Of a DNA stretch of 64,000 bases, positions 10,188 through 20,112 are shown in pieces; within the stretch, counting starts at the first letter, position 1, and every line of letters starts with the position of its first letter. The notes beneath the pieces are model-generated. The model made no database searches and was not told where the DNA came from. It was given only the letters and a program-made list of their open reading frames with translations. Origin of the DNA: Chlorops oryzae (Eukaryota; Arthropoda; Insecta; Diptera; Chloropidae); the NCBI GenBank assembly GCA_020466095.1, contig CM035808.1, positions 67,279,957 to 67,343,956 of the forward strand, in the 5' to 3' direction. Made by a program: the position numbers and the translations under genes.

Positions 10188-12815
10188 TTAATAAATAAAC
10201 TTTATATTTGTTCTAAGATAATCAGGCAAATATCCGTTTTTTATATTATATATAAATTTCATTGTATGAAAATATATTTGTTGCTTTACGCTTAGCCAGT
10301 TTAAACTATCTAACATTTCTTTTATTGGAGTATCGTACTGTTTGTTAAGTATAAAACGCATTGCTTTATTTTGCAGCTTTTGTAGCTTTTCAATTTGAGT
10401 ATCTTTCATAATAAAGAAAATTGTGGGACAATAGATTTAGTGAGGTTCAACTATAGACCTATAAACTTTTGTTTTATAGTATCTATTAACATATTAACAG
10501 GTTCTTTTGATAAACCATATTTTGCTAGCTATTTTATTGATTGTATAATTGATATGATCATCAAATTTCAATTGATCATCTATTTGAATACCCAGATACT
10601 TTATCTTCTGTACTCTTTCAATTTCTATATTATTTATTTTAATACTTTCAATATCATTGTTTCTCTTCCTTGTTATAAACATGTAGTTAGTTTTATCGAT
10701 ATTTATTTTTAATTTGTTTGCACAAAGCCAAATATAAAGCGAATCTAAATCAACTTGTAATTTTTCTTTTATTTCACGTTCATTTTTACCACTGATCGAA
10801 ATTAATGCGTCATCCGCAAATAATTTAATTGAAGCATATTTCAGGGCTAAGTTATTATCATTAATATATATATTAAATCAAATTGGCGCCAGAACAGAGC
10901 CTTGAGGCAGGCCGATTCCGATATTCAATTCTTCCGAGACTTCCAAACCAATTACTGTGCTTTGTCTACGATTTGTTAAAAAACATTCAAACCATTTCAA
11001 CTCCAACATCTTATGCCGATGGCAAATAGTTTATCCATTAATATTTTTTGGTCTATAATTTCAAAAGCTCTTTTAAGATCGACGAATACAGATATTATCG
11101 AATATCTATTGTTGAGTTCTTCTTTCCATTCTGCTATGAATATATTTATTGCCGTCTCACAGGAATGTTTCTTCCTAAATCCTGACTGTTGAGGTAACAT
11201 TATCTTATTGATCTCTAAATATTGCACTAATTGTCGTTTAACTACGGTTTCTAAAATTTTTTCGTCACCGGGTAATGTGTTAATTGGACGTATTTCTTCT
11301 GCTTTTGTAGTATTTTTTACTTTTTTTATTGGGACTATAATTGAACTTTTCCACATGCTTGGAACTTTTCCACTGCTTAAACTTTGATTCACAATTTGAA
11401 CATAGAAATATCCCAAATAAGGCATGGAGTCCTTGACAACACCCTCAGTAAGTAGTTTTTTCCTCCCCCTTTTGCTTTAAGCTTTTTAACTATGTCTTCA
11501 ATAACACGTGTATTTATAAGACTAAATTTAAATTCAGTACTCAAATGATCTATCAAATTTACATCTCTATTTACCATTTCTATGTTGCTACTGATGTCTG
11601 CTATGCTGTCTGAGAAATACTTATTTAAATTGTTTGCTATGTCCTGAGCACTTTCGAATATTTGACCATTTATAACTATCTTTTTAATTGATGAGCTATC
11701 TTTATCCATACAAATTGCTTGATTCAGGAACTTCCACATATTTTTTTTCTGTCATTGCAATTGCTATTGATTTTATATTCCATATACTTGGGTTTTTTTG
11801 TTTTAACAAGTTTTTTGTAAATATTTCTAATATTTCGATACTCTTCGCAGTGTCCCCAGTCTCCCGATAACTGAGCACATTTGCGCTTTTCAAATTTTGG
11901 TTTGTTTAAGCTGGCTAATTCGCTATCATACCATTTATTCATAATTTTCAAATGAACTTGTTTTTCATACGTCAGATTACGCATAATATTCAAAACATTT
12001 CTATTAATCCACAACACCTTGCTCTCCAAGTCAATCTTATCAAAATTTCTGAAATCACTTAGGCGCAGTTGTTCTATGAGTGTTTCACTATTATAGAATT
12101 CCCATGACGTTATTTTCATAGTGCTTCTCATTTGGAATTTAGAATTAAGTTTAACTTTAAATTGCATCGTTACATGATCGGATATTTGGTAATCGTCTAA
12201 TTTTTCACACACTATTTCATTTGTATTTGCAAAAAGCAAGTCGATTTTTGTTTTAGATATTTCGGTTGTACGAGTATCAAAATCAATTTTTTGGCTCATC
12301 GAATGTGTTTTAAATAACTCAATTAGTTGTGTGCTGTAAGTTGAATGTATGTTTAGGTTTATATTAAAATCACCAACCAGAATTGTATTCACAGACTGTT
12401 CACAGGAGTTTCCTAATACACTACGCAAATAGGTAATAAAGTTTGCATCACTGGTACTAGGCGAGTGGTAGAGTACACCAATTTGCCATTTAGGGTTAAA
12501 ATGCTTTAATTTTATAAATATACACCATAGGCTGTTATCAACAGTTTTATGTACTTGATAGAATAATCAATGGAGCTATGCACATACATTAATACCCCAT
12601 CGGTATGCCTACTATGTGAACCACATCGGACTAAAGTATAGGTACCTATTTTCAGTTCTTGACATGCAATTTCGGATGTAGTGCACGTTTCAGTACATAA
12701 TATTAATGCTGGATCAACAATTTCAATAAGTTTCTCTAATTCATTTTTATTAGCTAAAATACTGTTAATATTATATTAAGATATAAACATTTTAATTCCG
12801 AGTTCGTTGATTGCT
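10188..12815 (-). pseudogene. CR1-like LINE ORF2: endonuclease and RT, broken
   Basis: The endonuclease part shows CTETCTT near 12690 and, in the 12428-11724 frame, GDFNINLN, SKTKIDLLFANT and ISDHVTM. The RT part shows VPIKKVKNTTKAEEIRPINTL (11425-10997), QSGFRKKHSCETAI and FVDLKRAFEIID. In another frame it continues with LPQGSVLAP (about 10905-10880) and FADDALI (about 10820-10800), so the catalytic aspartates are still encoded. The C-terminal thumb is at 10682-10494 and 10409-10188. At least four frame changes or stops make it nonfunctional. Confidence 0.75.
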
Positions 12816-12825
12816 ACTTACGACT

Positions 12826-13275
12826 TCAAGTTTTAATTTCAAAGTGTTTTTTATATGCTGGGCATTCGGTACTAAACGCAGAGTGGTTAACGTCTACATT
12901 TAATAGTTTTTTTTGCACTAGCTCACAACAATTAACGCATTTGTAAACATTTGCTATACAATCTTTTACATCATGATTTCCTGCACATTTACTGCAAGCT
13001 TTTTTATAAATACATCCATCCGCCTTGTGATTATAGCCCAAACATATAAAGCATCTAAGGATTCTTACGTAATCAAAAACAATGCATGTATCAAACTCTA
13101 TGTTAATTTTTTTTTGTTTTAAAATAAGTTCACATGTTGCTTTATCTGTTTCTATAAGGGCATTAAAACTTTCTTCTCTTCTATTTACATTTTCAAACAG
13201 CTTTATGACTTTAAACTCTTTTCCCTCACATATAGAATTTTGTTTACTTATGTAAAAAAAGGAAAATTTTTTCAT
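12826..13275 (-). CDS. CR1-like LINE ORF1, zinc-knuckle protein
   Basis: 149-residue frame with CFICLGYNHKADGC, CSKCAGNHDVKDC and a third Cys-rich unit beginning CVNCC. This is the knuckle array of a LINE ORF1, which coats the element RNA. The frame starts MKKFSFFYISKQ, but a LINE ORF1 is often longer, so the true start may lie upstream in lost sequence. It precedes ORF2 on the same strand by about 10 bp. Confidence 0.7.
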   Translation of the reverse strand: MKKFSFFYISKQNSICEGKEFKVIKLFENVNRREESFNALIETDKATCELILKQKKINIEFDTCIVFDYVRILRCFICLGYNHKADGCIYKKACSKCAGNHDVKDCIANVYKCVNCCELVQKKLLNVDVNHSAFSTECPAYKKHFEIKT

Positions 13276-13419
13276 AACTGACTAGAAATAAAAAAAAATT
13301 TATAAATTGAAAAAAACCTTTTAGATTTATGTCTTCAACCTAGCTTAATCTTTTTGATGGTTTAAACTTTCAAATGATAGTCGCAATGAGAGTTTAAACC
13401 AGGATAAATTGTAATAAAA

Positions 13420-13805
13420 CAAAGGCATTTAAGGTCGATAGGCAAGCGTTTGAAATTCAAATGATAAATTGACCTTTTGGTCCATTTTGCCACACCTGGG
13501 AAAAAAGAAACAGAAAGGAAAGAGAGAAAGGCAGAGGAAAGGAAGGGAAGAGAAGCCTGAAAACTTAAACGCCTTTTCAAACTTTTTCGTTTTTTTAGAA
13601 ACGAGAGAAGATGTGCGGCATTCATAAATAGAACGTCGCGACCCAGCAGTCGCATCCTCGCCCAAATGATGGCGGGACAGACGCATAAGAAATGATCAGC
13701 GATTTCCTCGTCCTCATGGCAGGACGCACATGTCGGGTCCGCGATGACACCAATGTTGGCCAAATGTCGGCCACATCTGACACGTCCCGGCATAGGACCC
13801 ACCAA
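13420..13805 (-). pseudogene. C-terminal Cys/His segment of the RNase H LINE
   Basis: Frame starting MVGPMPGRVRCGRHL with CASCHEDEEIADHFLCVCP, a Cys/His cluster typical of the extreme C-terminus of LINE ORF2 proteins of this group. It follows the RNase H in a different frame after a break near 13940. The last part (after LLSFLKKRKS) is low-complexity Phe/Leu/Ser and is probably 3' UTR read through. Confidence 0.6.
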
Positions 13806-13946
13806 GTCGCGCAGATCAGCTCTTCTTAACTGTAGAAGAAAATCTCCGAGTCTCCTGTTCAGGTTTTTGACGAAGCACTTGCTCGTCCTGCAGGGGTCAG
13901 TTCTGGACCATCAATCCCTATGTGCGTTGTGCACAAAGGATGATAT

Positions 13947-14603
13947 TTATTTGATGACTCCCGCTAGGCTGACTGGCAAGGTCGGCTCTGGGCCGATCGG
14001 GGAGTCCGCTGAGCCCTGGTTTGCCAGACCATCCGCAATATCGTTCCCGCGCACCTTGCTGTGACCGGGAACCCACAGAAGGCAGACCATGTTGCACCTA
14101 GAGATGCGGTTCAGTCTAGCCCTACACTCGCGAACGATCTTTGAGCAGGTTATGGGGGTTTCTAGGGCCTTGACTGCAGCTTGGCTGTCACTGCAAATTC
14201 CTATACTTTTCCCACGCAATCTATTCTCAAAAATGCAGTTTGCGACATCGTGGATGGCGAAGATTTCAGTTTGGAAAAATGTCACCATTTTCCCCATTGC
14301 CAGTAAGCACTTGGTGTTTTCATCTGTGTTGCCCCGAAGAATTTCCTCGGGATTTCTCCATTGACTTCGATTGGGATATTCCACCTTATATTTTCTACCG
14401 AAGGCTACCAGTGGGGCAGTGCTATCTGAAGGCTCCTTTACAATCTCTCCATGCCCTTTTATTGGCTCTTCGTGCCAGATCCCACATATGCGAAGTCTGC
14501 TCGCTGCCGTTATTGCCACTTTTTTGATATTCAAGCCACCGGGGGTGGTGCTCACTGCCCCAGTGATGCCCAAACATACACTTCTCTGCAGTCTGGCCAG
14601 CAC
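13947..14603 (-). pseudogene. RNase H domain of the LINE
   Basis: 218-residue frame that begins in the RT connection (MLARLQRSVCLGITGA, AVSTTPGG) and continues into RNase HI: TEIFAIHDVANCI (catalytic Glu), CSDSQAAVKAL (Asp) and VPGHSKVRGNDIADGLANQGS (His and Asp). All four RNase H signature positions look present. In the parent element this domain would remove template RNA after cDNA synthesis. It is a segment of a longer broken ORF, not a separate gene. Confidence 0.8.
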
Positions 14604-14606
14604 AGA

Positions 14607-15540
14607 TCAGTTGACTTTATTCAAAGTTCTATGCCACCAGACAACAGAGGCGTACGCGACTATCGGTCTGATGAGCGCCGTGTAAAGCCATTGCACAACT
14701 ATAGGGCTCAGACCCCAATTTTTTCCAAAGGTACGGCGGCACTGTCCAAAAACTTTACGAGCCCGCTCCACCTTCGTCAATAAGTGCGTGTTCCATTTCA
14801 GATATTTAGCCTCCGTGGAAAACTGTAGTGTTACCCCCTTTAAGGAGGGCATCCTCAGCCCATCTCTTTTACGCCTGTTTGTAAAGAGGACTATTGTGCT
14901 TTTTCCTGGGCTGATCTTCAGACCTTCCTGGTCGCACCATCGGTCTATCGCATTTAGGACCATCTGGGTCGATTCGCAAATCTCCTGCAATGATGGCCCT
15001 GTTATTAGTGGGCACACGTCGTCCGCTTATGCTTGAACGTGTACTCCGGTTTCTGCATTTCAACAAGAAAAGAGTCCCTAACAAAACACCAAAGAAGAGG
15101 GGAAAGAACCCCCCCTTGGGGCCATCCCTTAACCATTTCCACGGCCATTTCTTCGTGCCCAGTATTCTCTGTGACAAGCAGTCTCCCGGTTAGCATAGAG
15201 TGAATCCATCTGACGACAACTTCTTCTACTCGGTGTCTTCTTGTCGCTGAGCACATCGATTCAAAGGAAGCATTGTCGAAAGTCCCTTCGATGTCTGAAA
15301 AAAACAACCCCGTAGTGAAAATCTTTGCTTCCAGACCTCTTCAATCTCATGTACTAAGTCGTGGAGGGCTGACTCGCAGGATCTACCACTCTGGTAGGCG
15401 TGTTGTTGACAGCTCAGTGGATTTCTCAGAAGAACCTTCGATCTTATGTGCTTTTCAACAATGTGCTGCAAGCTTTTCAGTAGAGAGGAAGTTAGACTGA
15501 TTGGCCTGAAACTTTTGACCAGGAAGTGATTTTTAGAGTG
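14607..15540 (-). pseudogene. RT part of the RNase H LINE, broken
   Basis: Fingers at 15530-15400 (RPISLTSSLLKSLQ), palm block FFSDIEGTFDNASFESM at about 15303-15255, and KGWPQGGVLSPLLW at about 15130-15090. In the catalytic YADD box the tyrosine codon has become TAA (15027-15029), followed by intact ADDVCPLITG. The thumb runs on in the 15017-14607 frame (CDQEGLKISPGKS, LKWNTHLLTKVERAR). Frame changes occur near 15400 and 15310. RT activity is lost in this copy. Confidence 0.8.
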
Positions 15541-15777
15541 ATTGATTATTCGACATTTTCCAGAAACCGGTTTTCGAATAATCCGATATCTAACGATATT
15601 TAAAAACCGATTAAGCAAATAAAATTTTACTAACCCCGGCTAACCGGTTATATTGAAAATCCCAATAAAAAAAATATAGCGGAGCTTGTGTAATTTTTTT
15701 ATGACTGTTTTATTTAAAAGTCATCCTTTTTATAAAACTTACGCATAAAATAGAGCCTTTTATGCTTTTTCAAACAA
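15541..15777. other. AT-rich stretch without gene
   Basis: No coding sequence recognised. It contains CCGGTT/AACCGG inverted motifs at about 15569-15650 that could be remnants of a DNA-transposon end. I cannot assign them. Confidence 0.4.
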
Positions 15778-15781
15778 TTAA

Positions 15782-16610
15782 GCTGCAATCAGTGATGCCA
15801 TAAGATTTCATAGCAGAACATAACATAATATAACAGAAGCGCTTTTTCACCAGTCAGTGATGGCAGAAGAATACTTAAGAGCACATAAGAGCTGATGTTG
15901 CAATATGATGAGAATATGTGGACCCTGGGGGAAAGGGGGAAAATTATTTCCAAAAAACCGCAATTTATCATGGTTGTTTTGAAGAAATATATTTAAAAAA
16001 CACTTCTAAACATGCTAAAATAATGACATATATCATTCTATTCAATTTATATATTACTAACATTTATAATATATTAACAAGTAGCAGTTACGGCGTCGAG
16101 GAATTTTTCGTAAAAATGGGAAATATGGCAGTCTTGGTCAACATTTGGCAGCATTCATAAATACAATCGAGCGCAAAAAGTTATATTTTAAACAAAAGTG
16201 AAAAGAAAAATAATAATTCTCGTGTTGGGTGGAATGTTTTTAGAAATATGCGCTTTATATGTTGCACATAAAAAAGAAAAACGCACAGGCGGTAAAAGGT
16301 GGGGCCATTTTTGCACGCATCTCTAAACAACACATGTAGCTTATTCGCTTTTCTACCTCGCTTATTAATTTCTCGTCGTCCATTTTCACGTAATTAAATT
16401 CAAAGCACTTTATTCGATGTTGCCGTTCGACACAATTTGAAGCAGCTGATTCGCCTTGAAAAGACAACATAAGAAAAATCTGTTTCCTACAGCTTCTTCT
16501 ATTCTGATATGCCTGTACTAACCACTTGCAATCTAAGTGTATTGAATAGATCGAATCAGCTATTTATATTCAGTTCTGTTATGGCATCGTATGGCATCAC
16601 TGATTGCAAC
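15782..16610. mobile_element. 829-bp TIR element flanked by TTAA
   Basis: The left end (15782 on) and the reverse complement of the right end (16610 back) share G(C/T)TGCAATCAGTGATGCCAT, and the match extends with mismatches to about 40 bp. Each end abuts TTAA (15778-15781 and 16611-16614). No transposase is visible inside. TTAA duplication suggests piggyBac-type mobilisation, although the usual CCC start is absent; a hAT with CAGTGATG ends is the alternative. Confidence 0.6.
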
Positions 16611-16870
16611 TTAAGACTAATATATCTTAAAAATTGTTGTGAGTCACAACCGCAAAAACATTCCCTATCCCAACTTTTTGTTTTTCTCTTCATGAATGAA
16701 TGCGTAGCTACAACTGCAAAAGACAACAGCCGCGATCACCAAAGCAAGAAGGCAAGTGATTGAAACATGAAACCGAAATTTGGGCGACGATAATATTTAA
16801 AACAAATAAACAATTGAGCGAGAGCTAAAATGTTTTGGAACGACGATGACGATAGACGCAGACGGGCAAC

Positions 16871-17512
16871 TGACATGAGGGAAGGCACGGGCTTGCAAAT
16901 CATGAAGTGATGCAGCAACCAAGGAAGCTGGGTGCAGAGGATTGTACGTGCTCAAAGCGGAACCAGGGCAAGAACGACGACAGCATAAGTATCAGTGAGT
17001 GGAATTGTAATAGGACAACAACAACGGGACAACATAAGCGATACATTGAAAGCTATGCAAGGAGGAATTTGGGAAAATAAACGGAGATCTAGGATCATGG
17101 GAAATGCAGGATCATCACTATTTTTCTATGAAAACGGAACAGCGTCCACTGGACGGGCAGACGGGCTTTGATGTCTCAACTCTAACGTGCGTACCCACCC
17201 AGAGGCCACGGCGACTAGAGAGTAAATTCAAAGTGTAAACTTGTGCCAGAGAAAGAATTTGTACAATAAAGAGAAGGGTAAAACTTTAATTTTACGTTTA
17301 CTTGTTTATTTTTATAAAGGGATACTATAGGGTCTATTATACGCTCGACAATGTCTGAGCGCTTGGTACCCTATATCTCGGCAAGAGAAATATAGGTGCG
17401 ATTATACGCTCGACTCCGTCTGAGCGCCTTGCAAACTGTATTTGAAGTTAAGAATTAGGGCGCGTTTATACGCTTGACTCCGTCTAAGAGCGTTGCACCC
17501 TATATCCTGACA
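16871..17512 (+). repeat. LTR, retrotransposon family A
   Basis: 642-bp LTR with TG...CA ends (TGACATGAGG to ATATCCTGACA). A near-identical copy of its first 455 bp lies at 24851-25305. An AATAAA signal lies near 17266. The 3' part (17330-17512) holds three 62-65-bp units, each with a CGCTCGAC...GTCTGAGCG hairpin. The LTR is followed 6 bp later by a primer-binding site, which fixes the orientation. Confidence 0.75.
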
Positions 17513-17518
17513 TTTAAT

Positions 17519-17536
17519 TGGCGCAGCCGGTGTTCG
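17519..17536 (+). promoter_or_regulatory. Primer-binding site of family A
   Basis: TGGCGCAGCCGGTGTTCG, 6 bp after the LTR end. The same 12-base core TGGCGCAGCCGG follows the LTR of family B at 45445-45428 on the minus strand. TGG complements a tRNA CCA end; I do not assign the tRNA. Confidence 0.7.
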
Positions 17537-18203
17537 ACTGATTTTCAGTTGGATTCGAACAGAGTTCTCCGATAAGTTTTTACAAGGAAATTGCAAATAA
17601 ACTCTGCAGGTTTTGCTAAGTTGGAGCTGTGTCCGTTTTAAACGGTAACTAGTTATCACCGACGTGCAAAAGCATAACCGCATAGCATTTTGTAGTTTTT
17701 GGAGCTGAGCCTATACTGGCGGCAGTCGTTATTAAACGATAGGTGCCGGTGTATCTTAGCAGAAAAACCTTGGGGACAAATGTGGAGAAATTGATCATTT
17801 TAAGTGTGCATGCATTAAGGGCTACGATAAATCGCATTGAATTGTAACTCTGCCAGTTTTAAACAGCAACTAGTTGCTACCAAGGAAGGCCGAAGAATAA
17901 TTCGTGGCAAGATTGCATGGTAAAACACAAAAAATTTTGTTTTTTTATTGGTTAATTTTGAAAAATCCTTTATGTCTGGCCAAAGAAAAATGAAATGAAA
18001 AGTATTTAAATTAAATAAAAACACTACGGTAGCAGTTGAACGCAGAAATAACCCAATAGCAGAAGTCGAAAAGGTAAAAATGAATTCGGAAAACAACAAA
18101 ATTGAAATGGTGAGTGCATAAAAAATTATTCGATTTGAAAGTGCTGAATCCTGTCTGTTAGAAATATTTTTTGACTTAAATATTAATATATTAATCAAGC
18201 CAT

Positions 18204-18587
18204 ATGGCCAAAGAACTAGAATCACTAAAAGGGAGATTAAAAGAGTTCGAGTACGATTCAGAAATAATTTTGAGAGAAGCAAGAGAACTACTAATAGAAG
18301 CATATCTGAGCAAGGAAATTTCTCAATTACTAAAAGACCAAATAGTGTTAAGGCAATTTTCAAGAATTAAAGAAGCAACGTTTCTAATCAATCAACTAAA
18401 AAATACAGTGGGTGCGTCGGAACAAGCCACTGAAGAAAAAATTCAATCACTAGAAAAAACGATTCGTGGTTTAACGAAAGAGTGCAAAAACTTAAGAAAA
18501 CAGATTGATGTACAGAATAACTTAATTGACGAATCGGAAAAGGTGTTATGTGGCGTCCCTGCAAAGGAGAGAGAAAGGAGAAATTAA
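18204..18587 (+). pseudogene. Coiled-coil gag-like protein of family A, truncated
   Basis: 127-residue frame that is clearly homologous to the N-terminal gag-like frame of family B (44854-44165, minus). Shared features are LKGRLKEFEYDSEIILREA against LKDRLKVFEDDSDTILREA, then SKEI, DQ, QFS and KI.EA at matching positions. Heptad-rich, probably coiled coil. It starts about 690 bp after the PBS, following a long leader as in family B, and ends abruptly at 18587 in a short basic tail unlike family B, so it is truncated there. Function is inferred to be gag-like from position only. Confidence 0.65.
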
Positions 18588-19454
18588 TGAATGTAGGGAG
18601 AGAATTGAAGAGGGGAATACAATTAAATTTTATAGAAAAAAAATATATATATATTTGTGTACAAAAATAAAATAAAACGAAATAATATTATATATATGTA
18701 TAAAAATATATATATGTGTTAGTGCTCCTTTTTTTTCTCTTTTTCTTGTATTGATGCATGTCTAGGTGAGTTTGTAGAAAAAAAAAGAAAAACATTTTTA
18801 AGCGACCCGCCATAGCCATCCAAAAGATGTAACATAGGGAACCACCGCCTGACATTCCGCAATAAGAATAGAAAATAAATTTTTTTGAGAAATGTAAACA
18901 TTTTGCAAAGGGAATAACACTTAAAAGAAATGCCACCTGAAGTAATTCCAAGTTGAAATGATGCGTGGTGATCTATCCAAGTGGTCTTCGTCTTTCCAGT
19001 AGCCATCAGTAAGAGAACTTTTTAAAAGAAAAAGAAATGGAAATATCAATTGGAATAATATTTGCACTTCCTAAATGTAAACAAATGAGAACTTTCATTT
19101 TTGACAAAGAGTTGACAGAAACAAGATCAGGAGAAGTGATAGAAAGAGACAAACATAGTTAAAATTAAAACAGCTGTGATAATGGAGAGACTTCCATCAG
19201 GGCTGCATTTTTTGTGAAACCAAATTTGAAATTAAAAAGTGAGGATTCAAAGAAAGAAATTGGAGACAAACAGTGGACAAATAGTTTTCAATAAAGTACG
19301 AGTTCGTATAAATAACAGCCTTAAGGCCACCAGCATCAAAAGCAGTACAAGTAGCAAAAAAGGGAGTAAATCAACAGTAATGAGTTGCTTATAATTACGG
19401 ATTAATCAGATGATCTCAGCAGCTTTTTGTTTTGATCAGGACGAATTCCGTTAA
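18588..19454. other. AT-rich region, no gene recognised
   Basis: Starts with runs of TATATA (18640-18720). Short frames exist on both strands but none shows a known motif. Probably decayed interior of family A, since it lies between its gag-like frame and the next element. Confidence 0.4.
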
Positions 19455-19672
19455 TTCCTTCTGCTGAGGGTGAATCCACTTTCATCTTCCTCATTCCCTC
19501 CTTTCGCCTCTTGTTCTACCGTTAAGACAGTCCAACCTATTCTGGTGTTGTCTGTTTACCGGTACTTTCCGGGATTGCGCCAGGATTAACCGTTATCACG
19601 GATAAAATTTGAGGCCTTCTGGCAAGAGACACCTGCGAACGGTGAAGCGACCACTGGAGTATCCAGTGTATT
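19455..19672 (-). repeat. Fragment of LINE-5 ORF1 region abutting gypsy-1
   Basis: About 200 bp matching 28433-28629 in the same orientation with few differences, including a 19-bp indel near 19523-19541. At 19672 it fuses directly to the gypsy-1 integrase frame just after NPTERTNRTLKTM. The junction marks where gypsy-1 lost its 3' part. Confidence 0.75.
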
Positions 19673-19675
19673 CAT

Positions 19676-20112
19676 GGTTTTTAACGTCCGATTCGTCCTT
19701 TCCGTAGGATTTTCTTGCGGCGTATAGAGCGCAGTCAAGCGATGGACTCTTTCCCATTCCTTTAGGATCCTCTTAAATGCTCTGCTCGTAAATTGAGAGC
19801 CATTATCTGAGATCAGTATCCTGGGAGCCCCAAAACGGCGCAAAACTCGCTCTCTCAGGGCGTTTACGGTACCTTCTGCAGTAGCTCGTCTCATGGAAAT
19901 TGCCTCCAACCATTTAGAAAACTTGTCTACTATCACAGTATGTCCTTTTCGGGAGCGGGGTATTGGCCCCACGAAATCCACACTAACCACCCCCAAGGGT
20001 CAGTAGGCATCAAAGTACGCATTTTTCCGGCCGGTGGTTGTTGGCTACTCTTGTGCCGCTGACAGCTCAGACATTTACGCACGTAGTTCCGAATGTCACG
20101 AAACATTCCCGG
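19676..20112 (-). pseudogene. gypsy-1 integrase fragment
   Basis: The HHCC zinc domain straddles the end of the RT frame (HDAVTAGHLG) and this stretch (CLSCQRHK near 20075). The catalytic core has VVSVDFVGPIPRS, LISDNGSQFTS and PQENPTERTNRT, giving the D, D, E triad. A stop at about 20113 (CRQHN then stop) and a frame change near 20000 separate it from the upstream pol frame. The SH3-like C-terminal domain is gone. Confidence 0.85.

Larger units (their letters stand above)
9905..13290 (-). mobile_element. CR1-like LINE, degenerate
   Basis: Read right to left: ORF1 with three zinc knuckles (13275-12826), AP-endonuclease (about 12800-11900), RT (about 11740-10190), and a 3' tail of ATTT/AAAT repeats at about 9905-9940 rather than plain poly(A), as in CR1-group LINEs. 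RT block FVDLKRAFEIIDQKILMDKL fits that group better than Jockey. Clade assignment is by eye. Frame changes near 12430, 11730, 11400 and 10990 break ORF2. Confidence 0.7.
13370..15540 (-). mobile_element. 5'-truncated LINE with RNase H (LOA/I-like)
   Basis: The minus strand holds the RT palm, thumb, an RNase H domain and a C-terminal Cys/His cluster, in the order seen in LOA/I-group LINEs. Nothing upstream of the RT fingers is present, which is the usual 5' truncation. The RNase H puts it apart from the other LINEs here. Clade name is by recognition only. Confidence 0.75.

Noticed and set aside
18688..19006. Overlapping minus-strand frames of 87 and 95 aa
   Set aside because: Low-complexity Phe/Lys-rich translations of A-rich DNA without homology signs.
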